Below, piece after piece: positions 24,670 through 34,600 of a DNA stretch of 37,646 bases. Within the stretch, counting starts at the first letter, position 1. Each line of letters opens with the position of its first letter. The stretch is from Bacteroidales bacterium. GTDB lineage: Bacteria > Bacteroidota > Bacteroidia > Bacteroidales > WCHB1-69. The notes beneath the pieces are model-generated. The model was not told the DNA's origin. It was given only the letters and a program-made list of their open reading frames with translations, and did not search any database. The stretch is taken from contig JALNYF010000013.1 in NCBI GenBank assembly GCA_023229985.1, positions 1 to 37,646 on the forward strand, read 5' to 3'. The position numbers and the translations under genes were made by a program.

Positions 24670-25465
24670 AGAAAGTGCGTTATTTTTAGAACAAAAGATT
24701 TCAACCCAACCGACCGTTGGAATGGTATTAGGCTCCGGCATCGGAGGCATCGTTAAAGATATCGAAGTAGAAATTGAAATTCCATATAAAGATATTCCGA
24801 ATTTCCCTGAATCCACGGTTGTCGGGCATAAAGGTACGCTAATTTTTGGCAGATTAAATGGAGTTTTTGTGATGGTCATGAATGGAAGATTTCATTATTA
24901 TGAAGGACATTCCATGAAAGATCTTACTTTTCCCATTCAAGTGATGAACAAGATGGGCATTAAAAAGCTGATATTATCCAATGCTGCCGGTGGAATGAAT
25001 CCCTCATTTGAGATTGGCGACATCATGATCATTCGTGACCATATCAATTTGATGGGTAATAATCCGTTGATGGGCAGAAATTATGATGAATTGGGACCGC
25101 GCTTTCCGGATATGAGCGAAGCTTACTCCAAAAAATTCATCAAAAAGGCAAAAGAAATTGGGAAAGCCAATCATATTAAATTACAACAAGGTGTTTACTT
25201 GGCAGTAACCGGACCTTGTTTTGAAACACCATCAGAATACAGAATGTTCTACACGATGGGAGCAGATGCCGTGGGAATGAGTACCGTACCGGAAACCATC
25301 GTTGCGCGCTACTTGGGAATGGAAGTCTTTGCTTTATCGGTAATTACGGATCTTGGAGTGATCGGTCAAGTTGAAAAAGCCGACCACCTTGAGGTTCTTC
25401 ATGCTGCCAAAACCGCAGAACCCAACATGATAAAATTGGTTCGCGAATTACTTCCTCAATTATAA
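24653..25465 (+). CDS. Purine nucleoside phosphorylase, trimeric family
   Basis: A 270-residue cytosolic salvage enzyme that splits purine nucleosides with phosphate to base and (deoxy)ribose 1-phosphate. Seen: VGMVLGSGIGGI (phosphate site), VVGHKGTLIFG, GRFHYYEGH, LSNAAGGMNPSFEIGDIMIIRDHIN, TGPCFETPSEYRMF with the base-binding Glu, VGMSTVPETIVARYLGMEVFALSVITDLG, and KADHLEV with H245. At the base-selecting position, where the human enzyme has Asn243, this protein has Asp (D233). The start at 24653 is family-typical; the longer ORF reads through lpxK in another frame. It overlaps lpxK by 17 bases and the convergent lipoprotein gene by ten. Confidence 0.93.
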   Translation: MLEKIKESALFLEQKISTQPTVGMVLGSGIGGIVKDIEVEIEIPYKDIPNFPESTVVGHKGTLIFGRLNGVFVMVMNGRFHYYEGHSMKDLTFPIQVMNKMGIKKLILSNAAGGMNPSFEIGDIMIIRDHINLMGNNPLMGRNYDELGPRFPDMSEAYSKKFIKKAKEIGKANHIKLQQGVYLAVTGPCFETPSEYRMFYTMGADAVGMSTVPETIVARYLGMEVFALSVITDLGVIGQVEKADHLEVLHAAKTAEPNMIKLVRELLPQL

Positions 25466-25884
25466 ACGCGCAATCGACGACCATCATAACTGGTCTTATA
25501 ATTAAGCAAAGGAAATTGGGCGGGTCCGTTAATAACAGACCCGTCCAATATATTAAAACGAGAACCACAATTCTCGTCAATGAGTGTTAACCCGCTCTCT
25601 TCCACACAAATCCACGCATCCATATCTTCCCAATCGTAAGGACAAGCGCGATCATACGCCAAAAAAGTGGTTTGGTCCACACGATAAACAATAATTCCGG
25701 CAACTCCGCCCGTCACATAGACGTAGCCGCCCGAATGATTCAAATCCAAATAATTCACATCATCGGGATAAATCGTAAAATTCACTTTTACGCGCGGGAT
25801 CGTTTCATGTTCATATCCGTTACACTGATTAAAGCCAATGAAGAGGATGAGAACATAAATGATGAATTTGATTTTTTTAATCAT
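25456..25884 (-). CDS. Exported lipoprotein with a Rieske-like fold lacking cluster ligands
   Basis: A 142-residue protein with a lipoprotein signal (KKIKFIIYVLILFIGFNQC, Cys as lipidation site). The C-terminal part reads as a Rieske [2Fe-2S] domain: YRVDQTTFLAYDRACPYDW, then ENCGSRFNILDGSVINGPAQ and PLLNYK, matching the CPCHGSRF...G...GPA..PL..Y pattern. But both cluster histidines appear lost: the first motif is CPY rather than CxH and the second is CGSRF rather than CxxHGSRF. It probably no longer binds a Rieske cluster; the remaining Cys residues might form disulfides. It follows the GldH-like gene by two bases. Function unknown. Confidence 0.7.
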   Translation of the reverse strand: MIKKIKFIIYVLILFIGFNQCNGYEHETIPRVKVNFTIYPDDVNYLDLNHSGGYVYVTGGVAGIIVYRVDQTTFLAYDRACPYDWEDMDAWICVEESGLTLIDENCGSRFNILDGSVINGPAQFPLLNYKTSYDGRRLRVYN

Positions 25885-25886
25885 AA

Positions 25887-26450
25887 TTATTTAGAATTAT
25901 TTTTTACTGCTTTGATTGTTAGAGATTTAACACCGGGCAAACTAATTTTGTCATATTTTGAATAAACAATAAAGTTGTATTTGCCGCTTTGCGGGAATTT
26001 TTTTTGAGGATATATTATTTTCGTATATTGCATCACTTTTTTGCCGTTTTCACTGCTTAGTTCTTTCACCGACTCTTTATCATCAAATTCCAACAAAACA
26101 TTGATACTTTGCGAACTTCTACCATCAGCGGTTTGGGTGGTAAGTACCAATGGTAAAGATTGCACGGGGATATCCGAAAAGTACTCAAAAACAACACTAA
26201 CATCATAGAAACTCTCGATATCGTCAATTTGGGCTTCAAAAGTAAGCGTTTTATCCAGTTCGACATCATTTCCCTTGTCTATTTTTTTAAAAGTCCAAGT
26301 ATTATTTTCAAATTGTTGAGGAGGATTAATCACTACATTTTCCTCTTGTTTGGGCTTGCAAGATATGAATAATGCACTTATCAACAAAAAGCTAAATAGA
26401 AATTGGAAAACAGGAATTCGTTTTTGCGGGAGGATTTTTATTTCATTCAT
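25887..26450 (-). CDS. GldH-like lipoprotein
   Basis: A 187-residue lipoprotein with an N-terminal basic region, a hydrophobic run (FQFLFSFLLISALFISC) and lipobox cysteine. The mature part has the outline of GldH: a Trp-containing strand near NNTWTFKKID, FEAQIDDIESFYDVSVVFEY, a central region, and FPQSGKYNFIVYSKYDKISLPGVKSLTI near the end. GldH is a lipoprotein first found in gliding Bacteroidota and also present in non-gliding, T9SS-bearing members; the window also encodes a T9SS cargo. The likeness is by pattern only, so a generic exported lipoprotein is the alternative. The start at 26450 is preferred over 26486 because it sits closer to the signal peptide. Confidence 0.5.
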   Translation of the reverse strand: MNEIKILPQKRIPVFQFLFSFLLISALFISCKPKQEENVVINPPQQFENNTWTFKKIDKGNDVELDKTLTFEAQIDDIESFYDVSVVFEYFSDIPVQSLPLVLTTQTADGRSSQSINVLLEFDDKESVKELSSENGKKVMQYTKIIYPQKKFPQSGKYNFIVYSKYDKISLPGVKSLTIKAVKNNSK

Positions 26451-26536
26451 GATATAAAAAAGACTTCTACCATAATAATTTACCATTTTCAGATTTTGCG
26501 AAGTCCATTAAACAAAACGCTGAAAATTTGAGTTGG

Positions 26537-26544
26537 CAAAGATA
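26537..26544 (-). promoter_or_regulatory. -7 promoter element for the GldH-like operon
   Basis: The - strand reads TATCTTTG, an exact TAnnTTTG match, 87 bases upstream of the ATG at 26450. The 26545-26768 stretch between this and the divergent promoter holds no convincing gene, only A+T-rich DNA. Confidence 0.55.
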
Positions 26545-26768
26545 AACATTTTCTCTTTTATTTGTTGATTTTCTTTCATTCTTAGAGAAAAAAACGATAA
26601 AATATGACGGGAACTATGGATTTATTAAAGAAAAACAAAAAAGATACAATCCCCGTTTTGGATATAATATTGATACATCATTCGGTTCATAAAAATCTCT
26701 ATCTGATGAAAACAAAAATGTTTCATTTTATTTTTTAAAAAAATGATGTTTTATAAAAGAATAATGCT

Positions 26769-26776
26769 TAATTTTG
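26769..26776 (+). promoter_or_regulatory. -7 promoter element for the T9SS cargo gene
   Basis: TAATTTTG, an exact TAnnTTTG match, 67 bases upstream of the ATG at 26844. No -33 TTTG is seen. Confidence 0.5.
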
Positions 26777-26843
26777 CACTGTTTTTATGTAAAAACCTAA
26801 AATGCGACATTTGGAACACTTTTATAAATCAAAATTTATTATT

Positions 26844-29800
26844 ATGAAAAAAATCACGACAAACTTTCTAAACACGGCGTTGATTATGCTGTGTTTATTC
26901 TGTTTTGGTGTGGTACAGGCTCAAAACAGTTTTGGACCGGCACCACGCACAAGCAGAGCAACCGTGCAAAGCAATCCGGCTGTTCGCAGTTTGACCTCTG
27001 ATGCTTTAATTGCCTTGGAAGGAACCGACATCAGCCATTTCACCTTGGGAGATCCCGCCAATGTTACGAGTTTTGGCACGACAGCTCCCGAATTTACGAA
27101 TTCCGCTGATTACATTAACGGAATGTATTATACTGCTTCGTCCACGAGTGGCAATTTTATGACTATTGACCCAGGCACAGGTGGTTACAACCTAATCAGC
27201 ACAGGAAATCCTTATGGTTCGATTGCCTATAATCCGGTAGACGGACAAACATACGGACTTAGTTTGGGAACTACTCCCGTACTTTATACGGTGGATCTTG
27301 CTACGGGCGCCTCAACACAAGTAATTGCCTTAAACACTACCAATTTTATTTTGGGTATGACCATTACCAATGATGGACGTTTTCTTTTAATAGATGCAGA
27401 AATCAATGGTATCAGCGAATTAGACCCCGCAACCGGAAATATTACGACCTTGTTTTCGGCTGGTTTTACCGTTAACTACGGCCAAGATATTGGTATGGAC
27501 CGTGAAACAAATACTCCTTATTGGGCTGCTTACAATGCAGATGCCAGCCAAGCACAATTGTATGCCATTGATGTTGCCAATGCCACTCAAACCTTAATTG
27601 GCAATTTTTCCACGCAAGTAAGCTGTTTTGCAACATTGACCGTCAATAATCAAAACATTGCCAATGCTCCTACCAACTTTACCATAACCCCCGGAATCAA
27701 TTTTGCTTTAACCGCGGATTTAAGTTGGACAAATCCTTCTACTACATTAGCAAACGCTCCCCTTACATCTATTGATTCCATTGTTATAAAAAGAAATGGT
27801 ACCATTGTTCATACAGAACTCAACCCGGGTGTTGGCGCTAATATGCAGTGGACGGATAATACTGTTCCTGCTGCAGGGATATATGGATACTCTGTACATG
27901 CCGTTACGACCGAAGGTAACGGAATTGCTACCGGTGGAAGTGCGGAAATCGGCGAACTGTGCAATATAAAAATCGTTGCTGTTGATGCGTACGGTGACGG
28001 ATGGAACGGCGCAAGCATACGTATTCTAAACAATGGAACTCTTGTGGGAACAGCTTCCTGCAGTGCTTTATTAGATACGATTGTTGTTCGCTGCCCTGTT
28101 GCTTCATTAGATTTTGAGTGGGTTGCAGGTCAATATGATGATGAGTGTTCATTTACAATTTTTGATGGTTACGATATTCCCATCTTCGAGGGCGATACTG
28201 CACCTGATGCAGGTGTATTCTTTACCTATAATAATACATGTCTTGCACCAGTACCTGCTAACATTTCCGGTACGGTTACCGCATTACTCGACAACTCCCC
28301 CATTGCCAACGCAACTGTTACTATCAGTGGAACCCCGTCCTTAATCCTTACCACGGACGCTTCCGGTTCATACAGCGGAGAAGTTTATGAAGGATTTACT
28401 TACGACTTTTCCGTTACTGCTACCGGCTATAACAATGCTTCATTGTTAGGCGTTGTAGCTACGGATAACATGGTACAAGATTTTCAAATGACCGCTCCGG
28501 TTATGACTGTTACTGCTCCGGCTTCCGTTGAGGTTTGGACTAATTACACGATTGACGGACATTACAATCCTATTGTCATCACTAACGACGGTAATGGCAC
28601 TTTGACGTGGGGAAATCAAATTGTTTACACTCGCTCGAGAAATTCAGTAGAAAATATTCCGATGAATTATTCCATTCAAACTATGGAAAACAGAATTAAT
28701 TCTGCTACCTCCGAATTTTCTCCTACAAGTGGTAGAATTGTTGGGGAACCCACCAGAGCTGCTTGGGATATTTTATCCAGCTTTAGAACATCTGCATCTG
28801 GTGAACAAGGGATTTGTACCGATGGTAATTACATCTATACCTCTTTTTGGGGTACTGCCGGACAATTTGGCGTTTATGACTTAACCGGAAACTTCATTGA
28901 AACATTTACCATTGCCGGCGTTGGCGGAATCAGAGACTTAACATATGATGGCACCTATTTCTATGGTGGCGCAGGTGCAGCTACACTTTATCAAATGGAT
29001 TTCAATACCCGTACATTAGTATCCTCTATTAACACGTCTGTTCCGGCAATTCGTCATTGCTCTTATGATTCTGACAGAGACGGATTCTGGGTTGGCAATT
29101 GGACCGACTTATATTTCATCGACCATGCAGGGAGCATCGTTATAACCGGACCGACGACATTAAGCGATGTATATTCTTCTGCTTACGACCCATATAGTGC
29201 TGGTGGTCCTTTCTTATGGTTATTTTCTCAAACTGCAGGTGAAACAGGATTGGCCGTTTATCAACAATTTGACATTAACGCCATGACTGTTACGAATGTA
29301 ACACACGATGCAAGTGACATTATCGGTATTACAAGCGGTTCAAGTGCAGGCGGCAGCTTTGGCAGCGACCTATTGGTACCCGGCAAGTTTGTCATCATGG
29401 CCAATTTACAAGATGAGCCGAACATCGTTGCCGTTTATGATATTGCTGAAACCGGCTGGCTGACACTTTCTCCGGCTTCCGGCACACTGCAACCAGGTGA
29501 ATCTGATACCGTTACCATGAATATGGACGGCTGGTGGGCTGTACAAGGCGACTTCAATGCTACCTGTACCTTCACTTCCAATAATCCGAACGTAGGCACT
29601 TATGATGTTCCCGTTATCTTCCATATTACCGCTCCCGAATGCGACGCTCCTACTAACTTGGTGGTTACCCCTACAGATTATGACTACATGCACCTGACTT
29701 GGGACGCACCCGCCGATATTACAGACTTAGTAGAATACAGAATCTATTATAACGGAAACCAAAATCATTTTGCCACTTCCAATACCACTTCTTACGACGA

Positions 29801-30458
29801 CGACGTGAACGCAGGCAATTACTGCTATACCGTAAGAGCTTTCTACGTTGGCGACTGCTTGTCTTTACCAACAGATACCGTTTGCGAAGACCTTCTTCCT
29901 TGCGACCCAGACAGTGCTTGTACAATCCGTTTCCAATTAACAGACTCTTACAGTGACGGTTGGAATGGTGCCAAAATCGAAATGTATCTTGATGGCATTT
30001 TAATCAATACCATCACTTCTTCGACTACCGGCGAAAATATCTCTCTTAGCGTATGCAACGGACAAGTTACGTTCGTATGGGTTGCGGGGCAATATGATGA
30101 AGAATGCAGTTTCGTTATTTATAACGCTGCCAATGAAGTTATCTACACCGGAACAACTGCCCCCTCAGCAGGACAATTTGCCGCTTATACCCAAGATTGC
30201 GGTCACGTTGGCATCAACGAAAATACCGTTAATAATCAAGTAAATATCTTCCCGAACCCCGTTTCTGATGTACTAAACGTTTCCGCTCCGGGATTCCAAA
30301 GTTTTGAAGTGATCAACTTCCTTGGTCAAGTCGTTTATAACCATAACCTTACTTCAGAACAAACCACTATCAGCGTTTCTAATTTGTCTGACGGAATCTA
30401 TTTCATCAGATTCAAATCCGACAGCAGAGTTGAAACATTGAAATTCATCAAGAGATAA
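26844..30458 (+). CDS. Large secreted multidomain protein with T9SS sorting tail
   Basis: A 1204-residue exported protein. Signal peptide MKKITTNFLNTALIMLCLFC up to VQAQ; an N-terminal propeller-like region (about 30-275); a fibronectin III-like segment (SNF near 280-370); repeat domain A (about 375-465, starting VDAYGDGWNGA); a carboxypeptidase-regulatory-like domain (ISGTVTALLDNSPIANATV, about 470-555); a second propeller-like region (about 640-860, GICTDGNYIYTSFWG); a BACON-like segment; a second FN3 (APTNLVVTPTDYDYMHLTWD); repeat domain B (about 1025-1120, TDSYSDGWNGA); and a C-terminal sorting domain (1133-1204) with NIFPNPVSDVLNV and DGIYFIRF. The tail marks it for type IX secretion and surface attachment. 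Adhesion or glycan binding is plausible; no catalytic motif is seen. Confidence 0.88.
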   Translation: MKKITTNFLNTALIMLCLFCFGVVQAQNSFGPAPRTSRATVQSNPAVRSLTSDALIALEGTDISHFTLGDPANVTSFGTTAPEFTNSADYINGMYYTASSTSGNFMTIDPGTGGYNLISTGNPYGSIAYNPVDGQTYGLSLGTTPVLYTVDLATGASTQVIALNTTNFILGMTITNDGRFLLIDAEINGISELDPATGNITTLFSAGFTVNYGQDIGMDRETNTPYWAAYNADASQAQLYAIDVANATQTLIGNFSTQVSCFATLTVNNQNIANAPTNFTITPGINFALTADLSWTNPSTTLANAPLTSIDSIVIKRNGTIVHTELNPGVGANMQWTDNTVPAAGIYGYSVHAVTTEGNGIATGGSAEIGELCNIKIVAVDAYGDGWNGASIRILNNGTLVGTASCSALLDTIVVRCPVASLDFEWVAGQYDDECSFTIFDGYDIPIFEGDTAPDAGVFFTYNNTCLAPVPANISGTVTALLDNSPIANATVTISGTPSLILTTDASGSYSGEVYEGFTYDFSVTATGYNNASLLGVVATDNMVQDFQMTAPVMTVTAPASVEVWTNYTIDGHYNPIVITNDGNGTLTWGNQIVYTRSRNSVENIPMNYSIQTMENRINSATSEFSPTSGRIVGEPTRAAWDILSSFRTSASGEQGICTDGNYIYTSFWGTAGQFGVYDLTGNFIETFTIAGVGGIRDLTYDGTYFYGGAGAATLYQMDFNTRTLVSSINTSVPAIRHCSYDSDRDGFWVGNWTDLYFIDHAGSIVITGPTTLSDVYSSAYDPYSAGGPFLWLFSQTAGETGLAVYQQFDINAMTVTNVTHDASDIIGITSGSSAGGSFGSDLLVPGKFVIMANLQDEPNIVAVYDIAETGWLTLSPASGTLQPGESDTVTMNMDGWWAVQGDFNATCTFTSNNPNVGTYDVPVIFHITAPECDAPTNLVVTPTDYDYMHLTWDAPADITDLVEYRIYYNGNQNHFATSNTTSYDDDVNAGNYCYTVRAFYVGDCLSLPTDTVCEDLLPCDPDSACTIRFQLTDSYSDGWNGAKIEMYLDGILINTITSSTTGENISLSVCNGQVTFVWVAGQYDEECSFVIYNAANEVIYTGTTAPSAGQFAAYTQDCGHVGINENTVNNQVNIFPNPVSDVLNVSAPGFQSFEVINFLGQVVYNHNLTSEQTTISVSNLSDGIYFIRFKSDSRVETLKFIKR

Positions 30459-30477
30459 TCTCTGATGGATGTTATGA

Positions 30478-30509
30478 AAAAGCGGGAGTAATAGTCCCGC
30501 TTTTTTTTT
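30478..30509 (+). terminator. Rho-independent terminator after the T9SS cargo gene
   Basis: AGCGGGA (30481-30487) pairs perfectly with TCCCGCT (30495-30501) around a seven-base loop, extended by A-T pairs, followed by a nine-T tract. This is a strong intrinsic terminator 20 bases after the stop codon. Confidence 0.92.
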
Positions 30510-30538
30510 GCTAATACCAATAATTTTATATACCTTTG
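30507..30538 (+). promoter_or_regulatory. Promoter (-33/-7) of the GAPDH/dikinase-like/GAPDH operon
   Basis: TTTG at 30507-30510, 20 bases, then TACCTTTG at 30531-30538: the full Bacteroidota promoter pattern. The -33 box is made of the last bases of the preceding terminator's T tract. The ATG lies 100 bases further on, giving a leader of about 93 bases with no recognised riboswitch. Confidence 0.7.
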
Positions 30539-30638
30539 CACATCTATTTTTTATAAGAGGATTTTTTATAATTTATTGAAAATCAAGAAGTAATAAATCT
30601 CATTTTTGTATATTGCCGCATAAATAAACTTTTTTGTC

Positions 30639-31643
30639 ATGTCAGTAAAAATTGGAATCAATGGTTTGGGTAGAATTGGGAAGTTGGTATTTCGTCTTCT
30701 ATCCGATAATGAAGATATGGAAGTTACCCACATCAATGATAAAATGGATACGCAATTGATGGCTCATTTATTAAAATATGACAGTATTCATGGTCGTTTT
30801 CAGGCAAGTATTGAATATGACGAGAACCACATCATTGTAAACGGCAAGTCCATTTTGGTTACCAACTATCGGCACCCCGAACAAATTCCGTGGGTTGAAA
30901 CAGGGGTTGGTTATGTGTTGGATTCTTCCGGGCATTTCAAAACCCGCGAGACGTTGAAAGGACATTTGCACGATACTGTTCAGAAAGTGATACTGAGTTC
31001 TCCTCCGGACGATCATTCCATAGAACGAACCATCGTCATGGGCGTGAATCATCACGAAATCAAAGAAACCGACACAATTATCTCAAATGCTTCATGTACA
31101 ACTAATTGCATTGCCATCATGCTGAAGGTGGTGAACGATGAATTTGGGTTCAAAAGAGGTTTTATGAATACAGTTCACCCCACTACCAACAACCAGAATT
31201 TGCAAGACGGCTTTCATTCCGACTACCGGCGGGCAAGGTCTGCCATGGGCAATATTATTCCAACCTCTTCTAGTGCAGTTCGCGCCGTACATTTGGTTAT
31301 TCCGGAAATGAAAAACATCTTTGACGGTTTTGCCACCCGCGTGCCCATCGCCGACTGCTCTTTCGTTGAACTGACCGCCGAACTGCATCACCACGTTACC
31401 GCTCAAGATATTAGAGATGCCTTCAAACACCAAGCTAACGGTCCTTTGAGCAAGTACTTGGAATATTGCAACGACCCGATTGTCAGCAGCGATATCACCA
31501 ACAATCCACATTCCGCCATCTTTGATGCCCTCGCAACAAAAGTGATTGACGGGAATTTTATCCAAATCTTAGGTTGGTACGATAACGAATACGGCTATTC
31601 ATCGCGAATTATTGATTTACTAAAATACGTTCAGCACCTATGA
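30639..31643 (+). CDS. gap: Glyceraldehyde-3-phosphate dehydrogenase, copy 1
   Basis: A 334-residue enzyme of the glycolytic GAPDH family (glyceraldehyde 3-phosphate + NAD + Pi to 1,3-bisphosphoglycerate). Seen: the Rossmann motif INGLGRIGKLVFR with INDKMD as the adenosine-binding acidic pair, the catalytic NASCTTNC (C153), the base His in MNTVHPTTNNQ, RRARSAMGNIIPTSSSAV, and LGWYDNEYGYSSRI at the C-terminus. Small departures from the common form are VHPTTN (usually VHAYTN) and SSSAVRAV (usually STGAAKAV). Length is normal. Its stop overlaps the ATG of the dikinase-like gene (ATGA), so the two are translationally coupled. Confidence 0.92.
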   Translation: MSVKIGINGLGRIGKLVFRLLSDNEDMEVTHINDKMDTQLMAHLLKYDSIHGRFQASIEYDENHIIVNGKSILVTNYRHPEQIPWVETGVGYVLDSSGHFKTRETLKGHLHDTVQKVILSSPPDDHSIERTIVMGVNHHEIKETDTIISNASCTTNCIAIMLKVVNDEFGFKRGFMNTVHPTTNNQNLQDGFHSDYRRARSAMGNIIPTSSSAVRAVHLVIPEMKNIFDGFATRVPIADCSFVELTAELHHHVTAQDIRDAFKHQANGPLSKYLEYCNDPIVSSDITNNPHSAIFDALATKVIDGNFIQILGWYDNEYGYSSRIIDLLKYVQHL

Positions 31644-34600
31644 TAGAAATGATTAAATCTAAAGCGTTGGAAGTCAATCTTTCACGCACAAAAAACGTTC
31701 CTTATACCATTCCCGACGAACACAAATGGTTTATGGAGCTGTCGGAAAAATATTGGGGGGTTAATAAACGTGTTACGGATTTTTTTAATGAATATCATCA
31801 CCCTTTTTCTAATCGAAAAGAGGTGGTTAATACTTTAGTTCACGTTACGATAGGCGACTTTTGGCTTTACAAAGAAAAAACGCCGGAAGAACAAAAAAGA
31901 ATTATTGACATCATGCTGGGTATTTATCGCCAACTTTTAGGAGAAAAATTACCCGATATATTGACAAAGCAGTTGGTCTATGTTTTTCTGGATTTTTTGG
32001 CAGCTAATGATGATGTTTTAGTACAAAACGGCAACGGTGTTTCCGAAATCATTAAGATTTTAGACGATAACTTTGAGAAAAATTCTTTTAGTTACCTTTC
32101 TAATATTGGTCATTTCAAAAAGAAACTAACCTCTGCGGCCGAAGCCGAAGCCACTGCCCACGATACTTTCGTCTTTATGAAAAAATTGATTGGCGAGAAT
32201 ATTCGTTTTTGGAAAGAATCCACTCAAATCGAAAAATGGTATGAGGCTAATTGTGCCAAAATGTCACATAATTATTTGGCTGAAATCGAGCCGTTGGGTA
32301 TTTCCATGTTTAATGAGTATGAAACTGCTATTCATGAAGCGGCTTCGTGGAATGACTTGTGCGCCAACGCATTTACTTTTTCCGACATCATAGATGCCTT
32401 CAAAAGTAAAATCGAAGTTTTTGAAAAAGCAAGCGAACAATTCTGCTATATCTTTTACCTTCTGCATTTATCCGGCACAGTCTATCACAGAGAACATCTG
32501 CTGATAGAGCTAAATAAAGTGATTAAACGTATTAGTAATGAATTAGATGAAGACCAATGTATTGCTTCTATGGACGAACTGTTTGCACAGTTTGTGGATT
32601 TTAAGGAAAACCATATCAATCTGATTTTAGATTCCATTCTTACACTTGGAAAAGAAATTATTAATACCAAAAATCAACATCTGATTCACTACCTCGAAAA
32701 CAAAATCATTCAATTTGGCTTTATCACTCCCGGCGTCACCTATATGACCAATGAATGGGAATTGAAGGTGAATCCCTGCCACATCAAAAACGTTCGCGTT
32801 TGGCTGGAACTCATTGAGTATGTGCCGGAAACCATGCAACGTTTGCTGTCCGCACTGATTATCAATTTAAGAATCGGAGGGATTTTCGTTTTCGATACCG
32901 ACTTTTTTCAAAAAGACATTACCCGTTTGCTTAATTCCAAAATTTCACCTATTTATAAGCAAACCAAACAGTTGGCAAGAATTTTTCCGGTTTATTTTAA
33001 TGAAATCGGGGCAGAGGGGCAACTGCGCGATGTATCTACCAAAATTGACGAACTTTCTCATAGAAACGATAAATTAATCCATTTCCTCCGTAAACAAATT
33101 CATACGGAAGGGAATAATTCCCACATTCAAATTGCCTTAGACGTAATTAATTTTTGGTATGACTTGAAACAAGAGAGACTTTTCAACGTATTACCGCAAA
33201 ATGTATATGAACTCATTGAAAATCAGGGAATTTGGGTTACTGGCGTGCACGATTATCTGCACAAAATATGCGAAACCACAGGCAAACCGTTGGAGATTAT
33301 TATTGAGAAAAGTACAGAAGAATTAGCCACTATCTGTGCCAAAATTGAGCACGATAACCCGACCGACATGAAACGTGTCTGTCTCATTATCGAGCTTTAT
33401 CAATTACTGAAAGAAAAATATATCTTCGCTTCCACCGACATTATCAATATTTTAAAACGATACTATTTTGTTGAGCAGACCGATATCGATAAATTGGAAA
33501 AATGTCTGACTGACGGCAACAATGTGGAAACACTGAAACATATCTTCTCGATAATGAAGAAGTTAAACAACATTATTTTCGACCCGAAACAAAGTACGGG
33601 TTGGGAAAATGTAGTTTATAAACGTCATATTGCTTTCGGAATCCCATCCATGTACGGGTATTATAAAGAGGAAAAATTCGATGCGCTGGGTTTGACTTTC
33701 CGCTTGGAACGCATTGCCTCCGTGCTTATCAAAAACATTATCAATGAGATTAATACGAATTTCTTTACCCTGAAAACGTTCAAAGAAATTTGCGGAGTAA
33801 TACAGCTGCTGCGCGAAGGAATGATGCTGGACGGAATTTATGACCAAAGTTTCGATTCTAACTTGAAAATGTTGCAATACAGCTTAAATTCGGGGTGCTT
33901 TACCATTGGTCAGTATATCAATATTTTCCAATTTATGGGCGGCAGTATGAACGAAATTATCAACAATTATTTCATTCGTCCGTATGAACCGCTGCTCAAA
34001 ATGATTATTCCTCAACAATTTGTAAAACCTATCAGTGACAAACATACGTTGAAAAAAGTTATTGCCCAGAAATCCGAAGTCTTTTATCGGGAATTGCTTT
34101 CTTCTTCATTTATTATCCAACAATTGGACAATTTTATGAGCGAAATATTGAATAATTTGAGGAAACAAATCAATATTTTGACCCCTGAGGAATCACAAAA
34201 TTTGATGACATACGACCAAAAATTGGCAATCAGTCCGCTTTATCAGGAAACTCCTTATATGGATAACCAAGTTTTCCTCGGTTCCAAAGCTTATTATCTA
34301 AAAAAACTGTATCTGAATCATTATTCCGTTCCACCCGGTTTTGTCGTTACCACCGAGGTCTTTCGTCGAATCAATTCTATAGTTAAAGTTGAACCGATTA
34401 ATGCCGAATTAGACAAGATGATACGCACGTATTTATCTAAAATAGAAAAGATTACGGGATTAAAATATGGCGACCCGAAAAAGCCGTTGTTGCTGAGTGT
34501 GCGTTCCGGCTCTGCTATTTCTATGCCGGGTGCCATGAACACATTCCTGAATGTGGGCTTGAACGATGAAATTACAGAAATGCTGAGCAAACAAGATAAT

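Noticed and set aside
26604..26738. Small ORF of 44 codons starting MTGTMDLLKKNKK in the gap before the T9SS cargo gene
   Set aside because: No ribosome site, no family features, A+T-rich DNA where such ORFs arise by chance, and it runs into the promoter region of the next gene.
31092..31565. 157-codon ORF antisense to the first GAPDH
   Set aside because: It mirrors a strongly conserved coding sequence, has no start signals, and is a codon-bias shadow.
30639..31643. Erythrose-4-phosphate dehydrogenase as the identity of the first GAPDH
   Set aside because: No pyridoxal-synthesis genes are near, and the catalytic and cofactor motifs fit glycolytic GAPDH; the small substitutions alone do not support the change.
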